IMG/VR virus record: IMGVR_UViG_3300025645_000562
Span: 1-20,890 of that record
Length of the DNA stretch: 20,890 nucleotides
Direction: 5' to 3' (one strand)
Origin: a virus
Positions 4,920 through 12,433 of the stretch are shown here, in pieces. The notes below the pieces were generated by a model, which saw only the letters and a program-made list of their open reading frames with translations, was not told where the DNA came from and did not search any database. Position numbers and translations under genes: made by a program. Each line of letters begins with the position of its first letter. Position 1 is the first letter of the stretch.

Positions 4920-6435
4920 TCTTCCCAGCATGAACTTGGATTTTTCCAAGTCTGCAACGGTTTGGAAGTTTCTACACGATAAATCTTTTGTTCGCGGTCT
5001 GATGGGGCCGGTTGGATCTGGCAAGTCATACGGCTGCGCTGCTGAAATAATGCTCAAGGCTGTTCAGCAAAAGCCCTCGCCGCGTGATGGCATTCGGTAT
5101 TCTCGGTTTGTAATCGTGCGCAACACCTATCCAGAGCTAAGAACAACAACGATTAAGACCTGGCAAGAGTTATTCCCAGAGGATGTATGGGGTGCAATGC
5201 GCTGGCAACCGCCTATCACGCATCATCTAAAGCTGCCTTCGAGGGAAGGTGCGCCTGGTATAGACTGCGAAGTTATCTTCATGGCTCTTTCTACCCCGCA
5301 AGATGTAAGGAAGCTGCTGTCGCTGGAGCTAACAGGGGCATGGGTAAACGAGGCCCGCGAGCTGCCGAAGGCTGTGATCGACGGGCTGACGCACCGTGTT
5401 GGCCGTTATCCTACTCAGTCTGACGGTGGCGCGTCCTGGTATGGCATTATCATGGACACTAACCCGCCTGACGCCGATCACTGGTGGCATGAGCTGGCAG
5501 AGAAGAATCCTATTGGCGGTCGGTTTCCGTGGAAGTTCTACCGGCAACCTGGCGGTGTGCTGGAGGTAAGCGCTAAGGATCTACCAGAAAACCCAGAGGC
5601 CAATGGGTTTGTGTTCTCTGGTGCTAAGTGGTGGATGGTTAATCCCTCTGCTGAAAACAAGGTTCATCTGCCTAGCGGGTACTATGAGCAGCTTCTCGGC
5701 GGTAAGAATGCTGATTGGATTAGGTGCTATGCTGAGGGCAAGTACACGTTTGTACAAGAAGGGCGTCCGGTATGGCCTGAGTACGATGATGATATGATGT
5801 CAGGTGATGTCACTTATGACCCACAATATCCCTTGCAGATCGGCGTTGACTTTGGTTTGACGCCAGCCGCTATCTTCGGGCAGCGTACATCTGGTGGTGC
5901 CTGGAAGGTTCTGGATGAGCTTGTGACGTTTGACATGGGGCTTGAGAGGTTTGGACAAGAGCTACTGGCTAAGATCGCTGCGAGCTTCAATAAGGCTGAG
6001 GTGGTAATCTGGGGCGATCCCGCCGGTAACAAGCGCGATGAGATCTATGAGGTGACTGCCTTCGATCACTTGCGCTCGATTGGTTTCAAAGCATCTCCGA
6101 CCGATAGTAACGCCTTTAACGTGCGCCGTGAGGCCGCTGCTGCGCCTATGAACCGGCTGGTGGGTGGTAAGCCTGGGCTAATGATAAACAAGAAGTGTTT
6201 GCGGGTGCGAAAGTCTTTGGCTGGTGGTTATTTTTTCAAGCGTCAATCTCTCGGTGCTGGCCAGGAGCGGTTCAAGGACATGCCGGTAAAGAATGAGCAT
6301 TCTCACTGCGGGGATGCGTTTGGCTATTTAATGCTGGGTGGTGGTGAGCAGCGTCGATTGCGGCGCGGTAACTACGGCAACAGCTTTGCCGGTGGTCAGA
6401 CGTTTAATGCCGCAACAGACTTCGAGATCTTCTAA
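4912..6435 (+). CDS. terL: Terminase large subunit (packaging ATPase and nuclease)
   Basis: A 507-residue protein with both terminase domains. ATPase: Walker A GPVGSGKS at residues 32-39; an R-NTYPELRTTT segment (70-80); Walker B-like strand TGAWVNEARELP (141-152) with Glu147. Nuclease (RNase H fold): IGVDFGLTPAA with Asp313, VVIWGDPAGNK with Asp369, and HCGDAFGYLM with Asp468, the expected three acids. The length fits the family. It translocates DNA into the procapsid through the portal and cuts the concatemer. Packaging strategy cannot be read from the sequence. It starts within the previous gene and its TAA shares a base with the next ATG (TAATG at 6433-6437). Confidence 0.95.
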   Translation: MTDLPSMNLDFSKSATVWKFLHDKSFVRGLMGPVGSGKSYGCAAEIMLKAVQQKPSPRDGIRYSRFVIVRNTYPELRTTTIKTWQELFPEDVWGAMRWQPPITHHLKLPSREGAPGIDCEVIFMALSTPQDVRKLLSLELTGAWVNEARELPKAVIDGLTHRVGRYPTQSDGGASWYGIIMDTNPPDADHWWHELAEKNPIGGRFPWKFYRQPGGVLEVSAKDLPENPEANGFVFSGAKWWMVNPSAENKVHLPSGYYEQLLGGKNADWIRCYAEGKYTFVQEGRPVWPEYDDDMMSGDVTYDPQYPLQIGVDFGLTPAAIFGQRTSGGAWKVLDELVTFDMGLERFGQELLAKIAASFNKAEVVIWGDPAGNKRDEIYEVTAFDHLRSIGFKASPTDSNAFNVRREAAAAPMNRLVGGKPGLMINKKCLRVRKSLAGGYFFKRQSLGAGQERFKDMPVKNEHSHCGDAFGYLMLGGGEQRRLRRGNYGNSFAGGQTFNAATDFEIF

Positions 6436-6914
6436 TGGGATTAATACAGCTTCCAGAGTTCCGCATGAGCCAAGATGAGCAGATTGTTCCTCTGCGCTAC
6501 GAGCATCTGGCCAGAATGCGTATGGCAGAAGATAGCAAAGAATACATGGAGTATATTCCAAACTATATAGATTATATTTGGGATAATTCTGAGGATGGCT
6601 GGAGCTGGGCGGGTATTGGTCGCGGCAAGGTTGTTACAGTTTTTGGTATTCGGCATATTTGGCATGGCCTGGCAGAGATGTGGATGGTGCCAGGCGAGGG
6701 TCTTTCCAAACATGCGATATCACTTGTGCGGGGGGCGAGGGCCGTAACCGATATCGCTTTGCAAGATTATGGGGTTAGAAGGCTACAAATCTGTGTAAAA
6801 GTAGAAAATGATAGCGCATTTAGGTTTGCCAAAGCACTGCATTTTGAGGTAGAAAGTGTTATGAGAAAGTTTGGCCCAGAGGGGGCTGACTACTGCATGA
6901 TGACGAGGTTTTGA
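6435..6914 (+). CDS. T7 gp13-like internal virion protein (GNAT-like fold)
   Basis: A 159-residue protein. Residues about 55-75 (WSWAGIGRGKVVTVFGIRHIW) and the following AEMWMVPGEGLSKHAISLVRGAR, then LQICVKVENDSAFRFAKALHFE...RKFGPEGADYCMMTRF, follow the pattern of phage proteins annotated either as acetyltransferases or as 'internal virion protein A' (T7 gp13). They appear to share a GNAT-type fold, but the acetyl-CoA loop (R/Q-x-x-G-x-G/A) is not clear here, favouring a structural or assembly role. In T7, gp13 is needed to build the internal core. Its place directly after TerL is typical of this phage type. An alternative start at ATG 6465 has no better ribosome site. Confidence 0.72.
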   Translation: MGLIQLPEFRMSQDEQIVPLRYEHLARMRMAEDSKEYMEYIPNYIDYIWDNSEDGWSWAGIGRGKVVTVFGIRHIWHGLAEMWMVPGEGLSKHAISLVRGARAVTDIALQDYGVRRLQICVKVENDSAFRFAKALHFEVESVMRKFGPEGADYCMMTRF

Positions 6915-6915
6915 C

Positions 6916-7155
6916 ATGGCGGGATTATTTGGTGGTCGCAAAAAGCGTGGCCCTACTCAGGCAGAAAAAGATGCTGAAGCGGCTCGCGCAAGAGCAGAGC
7001 AAAGAGCTGAGGCTGAAGAGCGCACTGAAATGCAAGGCGCTCAGTCTCGTCGCAGATTGCGCCGCACCGGTGGCATGAGGCTTCTGTTCTCTCCAGCTCG
7101 TCGTGAAGGGCCAGGCGATATACCGCAGCAAACAAAACTTGGCGGCGGTCAATAA
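6916..7155 (+). CDS. Small basic phage protein with GGMRLLFSPAR motif (79 aa)
   Basis: A 79-residue protein: a glycine-rich start (MAGLFGGRKKR), a charged coiled-coil segment (QAEKDAEAARARAEQRAEAE), then RRLRRTGGMRLLFSPARREG and a Gly-rich end (TKLGGGQ). This three-part plan (GLFGG, coiled coil, RLLFSPxR...LGGG) is familiar from short proteins encoded next to the portal or gp13-like gene in podovirus-like phages. A minor virion role is likely from position only. The stop shares a base with the next ATG (TAATG). Confidence 0.7.
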   Translation: MAGLFGGRKKRGPTQAEKDAEAARARAEQRAEAEERTEMQGAQSRRRLRRTGGMRLLFSPARREGPGDIPQQTKLGGGQ

Positions 7156-7502
7156 TGAAGCGGCCAAAGAAAAGGCCAAGTGCCATTCAGAGAACTCTCG
7201 GCAGCATTAAGAGTCAGTTTCTTAGTGATGTTAAGGGTTTTGCCGCTGGGCTTAAAGATCCTCTTAATTATAAAGATCCATCACCCGAAAGAACCGCTAA
7301 GTCTAAAAAGGCATTAGAGGATTTGCGTAAAAACAATAAGCGCCCGTCTAAAAAAGATCCTGTTGCTGATGCTGCTGCCGCTAGAATTGCCAAGACCAAA
7401 GAAGAGGGTCGCAAGCGCAGAATAAAGTTTGAAAAGAAACAGGGCGAGAAGGCTAAAAAGAAAAGAGCATTGCTGCTCAATATTCAGAAGGCAACAACAT
7501 GA
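7155..7502 (+). CDS. Lys-rich protein of unknown function (115 aa)
   Basis: A 115-residue protein in which about a third of the residues are Lys or Arg, with little hydrophobic core apart from SIKSQFLSDVKGFAAGL near the N-terminus. The C-terminal half is a long charged helix (AAARIAKTKEEGRKRRIKFEKK). I recognise no family. The charge suggests nucleic-acid contact, for example inside the capsid. It is coupled at both ends: TAATG with the previous gene and ATGA with the next (7499-7502). Confidence 0.62.
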   Translation: MKRPKKRPSAIQRTLGSIKSQFLSDVKGFAAGLKDPLNYKDPSPERTAKSKKALEDLRKNNKRPSKKDPVADAAAARIAKTKEEGRKRRIKFEKKQGEKAKKKRALLLNIQKATT

Positions 7503-7627
7503 CACAGATTAAATCAGATCCACGAGTCCATAATCGCGCTAAACCAGCTCAGGAAAAGCCTAAAGAGGTAAAGGTTGCCGCTAAGGAAGCTGCTCCTAAG
7601 CGCAAAGCTGCTAAACCTAAGGAGTAA
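7499..7627 (+). CDS. Short Lys/Ala-rich protein (42 aa)
   Basis: The frame from ATG 7499 to TAA 7625-7627 encodes 42 residues: MTQIKSDPRVHNRAKPAQEK followed by Lys-Ala-Pro-rich repeats (KEVKVAAKEAAPKRKAAKPKE). It overlaps the previous stop (ATGA) and ends ten bases before the next ATG, filling the interval. Its low-complexity Lys/Ala/Pro tail resembles histone-H1-like tails, so DNA binding or condensation is possible; this is inferred from composition alone. It is too short for strong statistical support, but position and overlap favour it. Confidence 0.6.
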   Translation: MTQIKSDPRVHNRAKPAQEKPKEVKVAAKEAAPKRKAAKPKE

Positions 7628-7636
7628 GCAGGGATT

Positions 7637-7927
7637 ATGGTAGCGAAGATTTATCAGAATCCTGAAGGTGGTTTAAACCGCAGGGGTCGTGAGTACTTCA
7701 AGCGCACGGAAGGCTCTAATTTAAGGCCTCCTGTTAAGAAAACGCCTCCCAAAGATAGCAAGGATTTTGGTCGCAAGGTTGCATTTGCTGCTCGTTTTGC
7801 TGGCATGAAAGGCCCAATGAAAGATGAAAAGGGCAGGCCCACTAGAAAGGCTTTGGCTCTCAAGGCGTGGGGATTTGGCTCTGTTGAGGCAGCTCGTAAC
7901 TTTGCCCAACGGAATAAAAAAGGATAA
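7637..7927 (+). CDS. Conserved-type small phage protein with GGLNRRGREYF...KGRPTRKALALKAWG
   Basis: A 96-residue basic protein. It contains GGLNRRGREYFKRTEGSNLRPPVK, then KVAFAARFAGMKGPMKDEKGRPTRKALALKAWGFGS. The order 'G-G-L-(N/T)-x-x-G-R-x-(Y/K)...GSNLxPP...F-x-A-R-x-x-x-M-x-G-P-x-(K/R)-D-x-x-G-R-P-T-R-x-A-L-x-L-x-x-W' is a well-recurring phage family that I recall as a DUF found across marine and cyanophages. Function not known to me. Located just before the portal gene, whose ATG is five bases after its stop region, so it is co-expressed with head genes. Confidence 0.78.
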   Translation: MVAKIYQNPEGGLNRRGREYFKRTEGSNLRPPVKKTPPKDSKDFGRKVAFAARFAGMKGPMKDEKGRPTRKALALKAWGFGSVEAARNFAQRNKKG

Positions 7928-7931
7928 GTAA

Positions 7932-9494
7932 ATGGCTCGGCTGAATGTAAAAGATATTATTGAACGTGAAGCCAAAGCTCAGGCTCGCAAGGATGAGTGG
8001 CGTTCTATCTATGAAGATTGCTATGAGTTCGCTCTTCCGCAACGAAACCTATACTCAGGCTATTATGAAGGCGGTGTGCCAGGCAAAGGTAAGATGGCGA
8101 GGGTCTTTGACTCCACAGCCATTCACGCCACTCAGCGCTTTGCTAATCGCATCCAGGCTGGATTGTTTCCCCCGCAAAAGGAATGGTGTCGCCTAGAGGC
8201 TGGCACTGGCATTCCACAACAACAACAGCCACAGGCTCAGGCAGCGCTCGATGCTTATACAACCCGTATGTTTGAAATCATGCGGCAGACGAACTTTGAT
8301 CTGGCTATGGGCGAGTTCTTGCTGGATCTTTGCGTAGGTACTGCCGTGATGATGGTGACGCCTGGTGATGAGGTTACGCCTATCCGCTTCACGCCTATTC
8401 CTCAGTATCTTGTTGCCATAGAGGAAGGTACATTCGGAAACGTCGATAATGTTTACCGCAAACTCCGAATGAAAGCCGAAGCGATACCACAAGAGTTTCC
8501 TGACGCGGAAATGACCAGCGAACTAGCTCAGGCAATAGAGCAATCGCCATCTAAAGAGATAGATCTAATGGATGCGGTTATCTATGATTATGAGCGAGCC
8601 GTTTATTGTTATCACGTTATCTGGCCAGGCAAGAAGCAAGAGCTTGTCTACCGAACAATGAAGTCATCTCCGTTTATTGTTGCTCGATATATGAAGGTGG
8701 CTGGTGAGATATATGGCCGTGGCCCATTGGTTACAGCCATTTCTGACATTAAAACGCTTAACAAAACTGTTGAGCTGGTTCTCAAGAATGCTTCTCTGGC
8801 AATCGCTGGTGTATATACGGCGGCAGATGATGGAGTTCTCAATCCTCAGAACATTAAGATACAGCCTGGCGCGGTTATCGGTGTCGCTCGTAACGGTGGC
8901 CCCCAGGGTGCGTCACTGGCTCCTCTCCCTAGAGCCGGTGACTTTAACGTAAGCCAGATCGTAATGAATGATCTGCGTATGAACGTGAAGAAGATCCTGA
9001 TGGATGACACGTTGCCGCCTGACAATATGTCTGCTCGATCAGCAACAGAGATTGCAGAGAGATCTCGTGAGCTTGCGACTAATCTAGGATCTGCCTTTGG
9101 CCGATTGATAGATGAGACAATGGTTCCAATTGTATCGCGCATTCTGTTTATCATGGATCAGCAGGGCTTCATCGACCTACCGCTGAAAGTGAACGGTGTT
9201 GAGGTTAAGGTTACGCCGGTAGCTCCTTTGGCCCAGGCTCAGAAGCTACAAGAGGTAAACGATATTGTGCAGTTTATGCAGATCGCCAATGCTCTCGGCC
9301 CACAGGGTCAAGCAGCTCTGTCTATCCCGCGCATAACACAATTCATCGCAAGCAAGATGAACATAAACCAAGAACTGCTTACCACACCAGAAGAGCAGCA
9401 AATGATGATGGAACAGATGCAGCAAGCAATGATGGCAGAACAAGGCCCACCCGCTGCAACTGATGGAGGGGCCACAATGGAGGCAATGCAATGA
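7932..9494 (+). CDS. Portal protein (head-to-tail connector)
   Basis: A 520-residue protein of the podovirus head-to-tail connecting family (PF12236-type, as in T7 gp8). Recognisable segments: the N-terminal helix with EWRSIYEDCYEFALPQRN, GKGKMARVFDSTAIHATQRFANRIQAGLFPP (about residues 50-80), the stem-like region YGRGPLVTAISDIKTLNKT (about 257-275), and MSARSATEIAERSRELATNLGSAFGRL. The C-terminus is Gln/Met-rich (EEQQMMMEQMQQAMMAEQ), a common disordered portal tail. Twelve copies form the vertex channel for DNA packaging and the tail attachment site. AGGA about ten bases upstream supports the start. The next ATG overlaps the stop (ATGA at 9491-9494). Confidence 0.92.
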   Translation: MARLNVKDIIEREAKAQARKDEWRSIYEDCYEFALPQRNLYSGYYEGGVPGKGKMARVFDSTAIHATQRFANRIQAGLFPPQKEWCRLEAGTGIPQQQQPQAQAALDAYTTRMFEIMRQTNFDLAMGEFLLDLCVGTAVMMVTPGDEVTPIRFTPIPQYLVAIEEGTFGNVDNVYRKLRMKAEAIPQEFPDAEMTSELAQAIEQSPSKEIDLMDAVIYDYERAVYCYHVIWPGKKQELVYRTMKSSPFIVARYMKVAGEIYGRGPLVTAISDIKTLNKTVELVLKNASLAIAGVYTAADDGVLNPQNIKIQPGAVIGVARNGGPQGASLAPLPRAGDFNVSQIVMNDLRMNVKKILMDDTLPPDNMSARSATEIAERSRELATNLGSAFGRLIDETMVPIVSRILFIMDQQGFIDLPLKVNGVEVKVTPVAPLAQAQKLQEVNDIVQFMQIANALGPQGQAALSIPRITQFIASKMNINQELLTTPEEQQMMMEQMQQAMMAEQGPPAATDGGATMEAMQ

Positions 9495-9748
9495 GTTCAC
9501 CCGAAGGCTGGGAAGGATTAACCCAGGCTGTCAGTGAAGCGCCAAGAGCCGAAGATATAGACATTCTATATGGCAAGGTTTTCAAAAGTTCTGAAGGGCA
9601 GAAGGTTCTAAGCCATTTGCGTAGCGTTACGATTGAGCAACCAACTTGGCACCCTGGAGAAGATGCGAGCTTTGGTTATGCTAGAACAGGAATGGCAGAG
9701 ATCGTTCGCATGATTGAGAAAAAAATAGAAAGGTCAAACAATGGCTGA
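9491..9748 (+). CDS. Bbp19-like small structural protein (85 aa)
   Basis: An 85-residue protein. The core pattern YGKVFKSSEGQKVLSHLRSVTIEQPTWHPGEDASFGYARTGMAEIVRMIEKKI matches small phage proteins of the Bbp19 type (F-x-x-(V/T)-F-x-(T/S)-x-x-G-x-x-V-L-x-x-L...G-x-R/M-x-x-V-x-x-I), usually encoded between portal and scaffold or capsid genes. The molecular role is not established; a virion-associated role is presumed. GGAGG (9479-9483) lies seven bases before the ATG. It overlaps the portal gene by four bases and the scaffold gene by eight. Confidence 0.75.
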   Translation: MSSPEGWEGLTQAVSEAPRAEDIDILYGKVFKSSEGQKVLSHLRSVTIEQPTWHPGEDASFGYARTGMAEIVRMIEKKIERSNNG

Positions 9749-10511
9749 GGAAGCGGCAGCAGTAGAAGCGGATGCAGATGCACCGTTGATTAACGTGGTA
9801 GAACCAGAGGCTCCCCAAGAGGATGCGCCTATTCCGGTTCACGAACAGCCACAGGAAGAGATGCAAGCATCTGAAGATGATGATGGGCCGCTAGAGCGCC
9901 CTGACTATTACCCTGCAAAGTTTTGGGATGAGGATGGCCCTGATGTTGAAAAGCTGGCGAAAAGTTACGCAGAGCTGGAAAAGAAGTTTAAGTCGGGCAA
10001 GCATAAAGCACCGGAGCAGTATGATATATCTTCACTTGCGGATCAGGGTTTGGACTCTGACGATCCGACTGTCGCCGTATATCAGGATTGGGCTAAGGAA
10101 AACGGGATTAGCCAGGATGCATTCGAGGATCTGGCCGGTCGTGTCTTATCGATGTCAAAAGATGAGCAAGAAAGCATTGAATACGATCAACGCGCTGAAA
10201 TGGAGAAGCTAGGCTCTAACGCCTCTGAGAAGATCCAAATGACAGAGCGCATCTTGCAAAAGGCACCTTTGAATAACTCTGAGCGTGAAGCGATAGCGTA
10301 TTCTCTGAACAATGCTGACTCGATCAATGCGTTTTTAAAGTATCACCAGGCCATTACGAATGAGAACATTCCGATCAAGCCGGTAGTTGAGCAGCAAGAG
10401 TTTACTAAAGAAGATCTTAATGTTGCTATTGCAGATCCGCGTTGGAAAACTGATGCCGCCTGGCGCACCAAAATAGAACGTCAATGGTTCCAATCACAGC
10501 AAAGAGCCTAA
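9741..10511 (+). CDS. Scaffolding (capsid assembly) protein
   Basis: A 256-residue acidic protein directly before the capsid gene. The first 50 residues are disordered and rich in Glu, Ala, Asp and Pro. They are followed by RPDYYPAKFWDEDGPDVEKLAKSYAELEKKFKSGK (about 53-87), the hallmark of T7 gp9-like scaffolds in this phage type. A helical middle and a C-terminal segment WKTDAAWRTKIERQWFQSQ, with basic and aromatic residues, probably docks the coat protein. Scaffolds direct procapsid assembly and leave or are degraded before packaging. AGG seven bases upstream of ATG 9741 supports the start. Confidence 0.85.
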   Translation: MAEEAAAVEADADAPLINVVEPEAPQEDAPIPVHEQPQEEMQASEDDDGPLERPDYYPAKFWDEDGPDVEKLAKSYAELEKKFKSGKHKAPEQYDISSLADQGLDSDDPTVAVYQDWAKENGISQDAFEDLAGRVLSMSKDEQESIEYDQRAEMEKLGSNASEKIQMTERILQKAPLNNSEREAIAYSLNNADSINAFLKYHQAITNENIPIKPVVEQQEFTKEDLNVAIADPRWKTDAAWRTKIERQWFQSQQRA

Positions 10512-10515
10512 ACTC

Positions 10516-10544
10516 TTGCAATAAGTATCGCTTGCGTGTATTTT
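10516..10544 (+). promoter_or_regulatory. Possible sigma70-like promoter before the capsid gene
   Basis: TTGCAA (10516-10521) and TATTTT (10539-10544) are separated by 17 bases, each matching four of six consensus positions. It would give the capsid gene an extra transcript. It overlaps the 5' strand of the RNA stem described for 10528-10621, so transcripts from this site would lack that stem. Low information content; weakly supported. Confidence 0.3.
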
Positions 10545-10621
10545 AGCTTTAACGGCTAACCGCGCACCGGCCCGTTGGATGTAGTATTCTACTGGCTGGC
10601 GCGGCCATAACGCGCAAGCGA
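10528..10621 (+). ncRNA. Putative structured RNA element in the capsid leader
   Basis: Hand pairing gives a 12-bp closing stem: 10528-10539 (TCGCTTGCGTGT) with 10610-10621 (ACGCGCAAGCGA), one G-U pair. Inside it, TTAGC (10543-10547) pairs with GCTAA (10555-10559). Immediately next to it CCGCGC (10560-10565) pairs with GCGCGG (10599-10604), enclosing a weaker GGCC/GGCT stem and GTAG-TATT-CTAC (10581-10592). This is a three-way-junction layout with two adjacent helices, much more GC-rich than its surroundings, lying in the only sizeable gap of the late operon. There is no U tract, so it is not a standard terminator. It could be an RNA-stability or processing element, or a translation control site for capsid. 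Confidence 0.5.
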
Positions 10622-10679
10622 CCGCCCGACCCTCGGATAACGGAAGCGTTTTGTTGAAACCCAATAGGAGGTATCTGCA

Positions 10680-11513
10680 ATGGCGCAGAACGTCACAACG
10701 GCGTTTGTTGATCTTTTCGACTCTGAGGTCAAACAAGCGTATCAAGCCGAATCGCTGCTTCGCGGCACGATGCGGACACGCACCGGAGTAGCCGGTAATA
10801 CTGTAAAGTTTCCCACAATCGGAAAAGGTGTTGCTACACTTCGCGTTCCACAAACTGATGTCACACCACTAAACGTGACTTATGGTCGAGTAACTGCAAC
10901 GATGGAAGATTACATCGCGGCAGAATATTCAGACATCTTCCAGCAATCGCACATCAACTTTGATGAGCGCTCTGAGTTGGTTCAAGTCGTATCTAAATCT
11001 ATCGCTCGCCGTATGGATCAGATTATGATTGATGCTCTGAACGCGGCCACTGGTACATCTACAGTTGCAACAACTGTGGGCGGTGCTGGCACCAACATGA
11101 ACATTGAAAAGCTACGCGCTACAGCTAAAGCACTGAATGAGAAGAACGTACCTTCAGAAAATCGTAGGTTGCTCATGCATGCTTCTCAGCTTGACGCATT
11201 GCTTGGTGAAACTGAAATCACTAGCCAAGACTTTGCTGCTGTAAAGGCTCTTGTGCAAGGTGAGATCAACACGTTCATGGGCTTCACCATTTTGACTATG
11301 GGTGATCGTGATGAGGGTGGTATTCCTAAGCCTTCTACTCGCACCTGTTTTGCTTGGCACCAGGATTCAATGGGCTACGCTGAGTCAATGTCGCAGAAAA
11401 CCGAAGTAAATTACGTTCCAGAAAAAACGTCATTCTTGGTTAGCTCGATGTTCTCTGCCGGTTCTGTTGCAATCGACGGTGAAGGCATTGTCAAAATTTC
11501 TTGCACCGAATAA
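10680..11513 (+). CDS. Major capsid protein
   Basis: A 277-residue coat protein. Landmarks: FDSEVKQAYQAESLLRGTMRTRTGVAGNTVKFPTIGKG near the N-terminus, VTATMEDYIAAEYSDIFQQSHINFDERSELVQVVSKSIARRMDQIMIDAL (about 70-120), and a C-terminal beta region ending in SAGSVAIDGEGIVKISC. This matches the 'phage capsid protein' family of podovirus-like phages, expected to have an HK97-type fold and to form the icosahedral shell. It has no N-terminal delta or protease partner; the separate upstream scaffold serves instead. A strong AGGAGG (10666-10671), eight bases from the ATG, agrees with high expression. Its 168-base leader carries a structured element. Confidence 0.9.
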   Translation: MAQNVTTAFVDLFDSEVKQAYQAESLLRGTMRTRTGVAGNTVKFPTIGKGVATLRVPQTDVTPLNVTYGRVTATMEDYIAAEYSDIFQQSHINFDERSELVQVVSKSIARRMDQIMIDALNAATGTSTVATTVGGAGTNMNIEKLRATAKALNEKNVPSENRRLLMHASQLDALLGETEITSQDFAAVKALVQGEINTFMGFTILTMGDRDEGGIPKPSTRTCFAWHQDSMGYAESMSQKTEVNYVPEKTSFLVSSMFSAGSVAIDGEGIVKISCTE

Positions 11514-11528
11514 TTAGGAGATTAGACA

Positions 11529-11768
11529 ATGGCATTCGCATCTGCAAATTGGGCAACAGTTGGCGCTTCTAAAAGCGGCAATGCTCCAGCAATTTATAGC
11601 TATAAGTCATCTGGTGACAACAAAGCTGCTATTGCTGGTTCTGGTTACTTCAATACCGTTCAAGCTCTTATCACTACTGGTGATTGGATCTATACATACG
11701 GTAGCGATGGTGGTCAGACCCTTGTTGCTACAAATACATCTGGCGTTATTACAACGGCAGTTATCTAA
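11529..11768 (+). CDS. Small post-capsid structural protein (possible head decoration, 79 aa)
   Basis: A 79-residue protein rich in Ala, Gly, Ser and Thr, encoded 15 bases after the capsid stop with AGGAG eight bases before its ATG. It reads as a small beta protein: APAIYSYKSSGDNKAAIAGSGYF, QALITTGDWIYTYGSDG, QTLVATNTSGVITTAV. The sequence 'P.I(Y/W).Y.S.D......G.GYF......L..GD.I' recurs in short proteins encoded right after the major capsid gene in many phages. A decoration or capsid-stabilising role is inferred from this position. A hairpin follows its stop. Confidence 0.68.
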   Translation: MAFASANWATVGASKSGNAPAIYSYKSSGDNKAAIAGSGYFNTVQALITTGDWIYTYGSDGGQTLVATNTSGVITTAVI

Positions 11769-11773
11769 AGGTT

Positions 11774-11791
11774 GGGGGGCTTCGGCTCCCC
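11774..11791 (+). terminator. GC-rich hairpin with TTCG loop after the capsid unit
   Basis: GGGGGGC (11774-11780) pairs with GCTCCCC (11785-11791) around the stable tetraloop TTCG, with one G-U pair. Only two T residues follow, then CCCC, so it may be a weak terminator or a 3'-end stabilising hairpin for the capsid message. It sits in the 46-base gap between the post-capsid gene and the tail adaptor gene. Confidence 0.7.
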
Positions 11792-11814
11792 TTCCCCACT
11801 AACAGGAGGGCAAT

Positions 11815-12432
11815 ATGGCCGCTGGTGATACTTCACTCTCAATCTGCTCAGATGCTCTAATCCTGTTGGGTGCCGCGCCCATTTCTTCGTTTACAGAAGG
11901 AAGCGATGCGGCCCAGGCTTGCGATAGATTATACCCAGATCTGCGCGATACTCTTTTATCAAGCTACCTTTGGAGCTGGAGCGTTCAAAAAGAACAGCTC
12001 GCTCGATTGGCTGCCGCTCCAGTAGACGAATGGAAGTATGCTTATCAAATGCCAGGCGATATGCTTTCTGGCGTTATAGCGTTGTTTCAAAGCTCCGGCA
12101 TTGGCCAGTTGCCGGTAAGATACGGCTGGGAAGTCTATCAGGATCAGGTCTATACAAACTTTGAGGAAGTCTACATTGACTACCAGGCGACAGTAGATGA
12201 AAGCAAAATGCCGCCCTACTTTATTGAGCTGCTCACCTATGCGTTAGCTTCTAAGCTATCTTTCGTTATAACAGATCAAATCTCTAAGGCTGATTACTTC
12301 AGGGCAGAGGCATATGGCACACCGGCTGATTCTGGGCGTGGTGGTAAAATGCGAGCTGCCATGAATATTGATGGACGAGGAAAGCCGCCGCAAGTTATTG
12401 AGGACTATTCTTTAATCAGTGTAAGGTACTAA
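11815..12432 (+). CDS. Tail adaptor protein (T7 gp11-like, tail tubular protein A)
   Basis: A 205-residue protein. SLSICSDALILLGAAPISSFTEGSDAAQACDRLYPDLRDTLLSSYLWSWSVQKEQLARL (about 6-64) is the hallmark helical start of podovirus tail tubular A / adaptor proteins. Next come EWKYAYQMPGDMLSGVIALF and a beta-rich part with YIDYQATVDESKMPPYFIELLTYALASKLSFVI. These form a ring under the portal and connect it to the nozzle. AGGAGGG (11804-11810) precedes the ATG. The nozzle gene follows one base after its stop, as in T7 (gp11-gp12). Confidence 0.88.
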   Translation: MAAGDTSLSICSDALILLGAAPISSFTEGSDAAQACDRLYPDLRDTLLSSYLWSWSVQKEQLARLAAAPVDEWKYAYQMPGDMLSGVIALFQSSGIGQLPVRYGWEVYQDQVYTNFEEVYIDYQATVDESKMPPYFIELLTYALASKLSFVITDQISKADYFRAEAYGTPADSGRGGKMRAAMNIDGRGKPPQVIEDYSLISVRY

Positions 12433-12433
12433 A

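Noticed and set aside
10494-10853. A minus-strand frame covering the capsid leader
   Set aside because: It overlaps the start of the capsid gene, has no ribosome site, and the leader is better explained by RNA structure.
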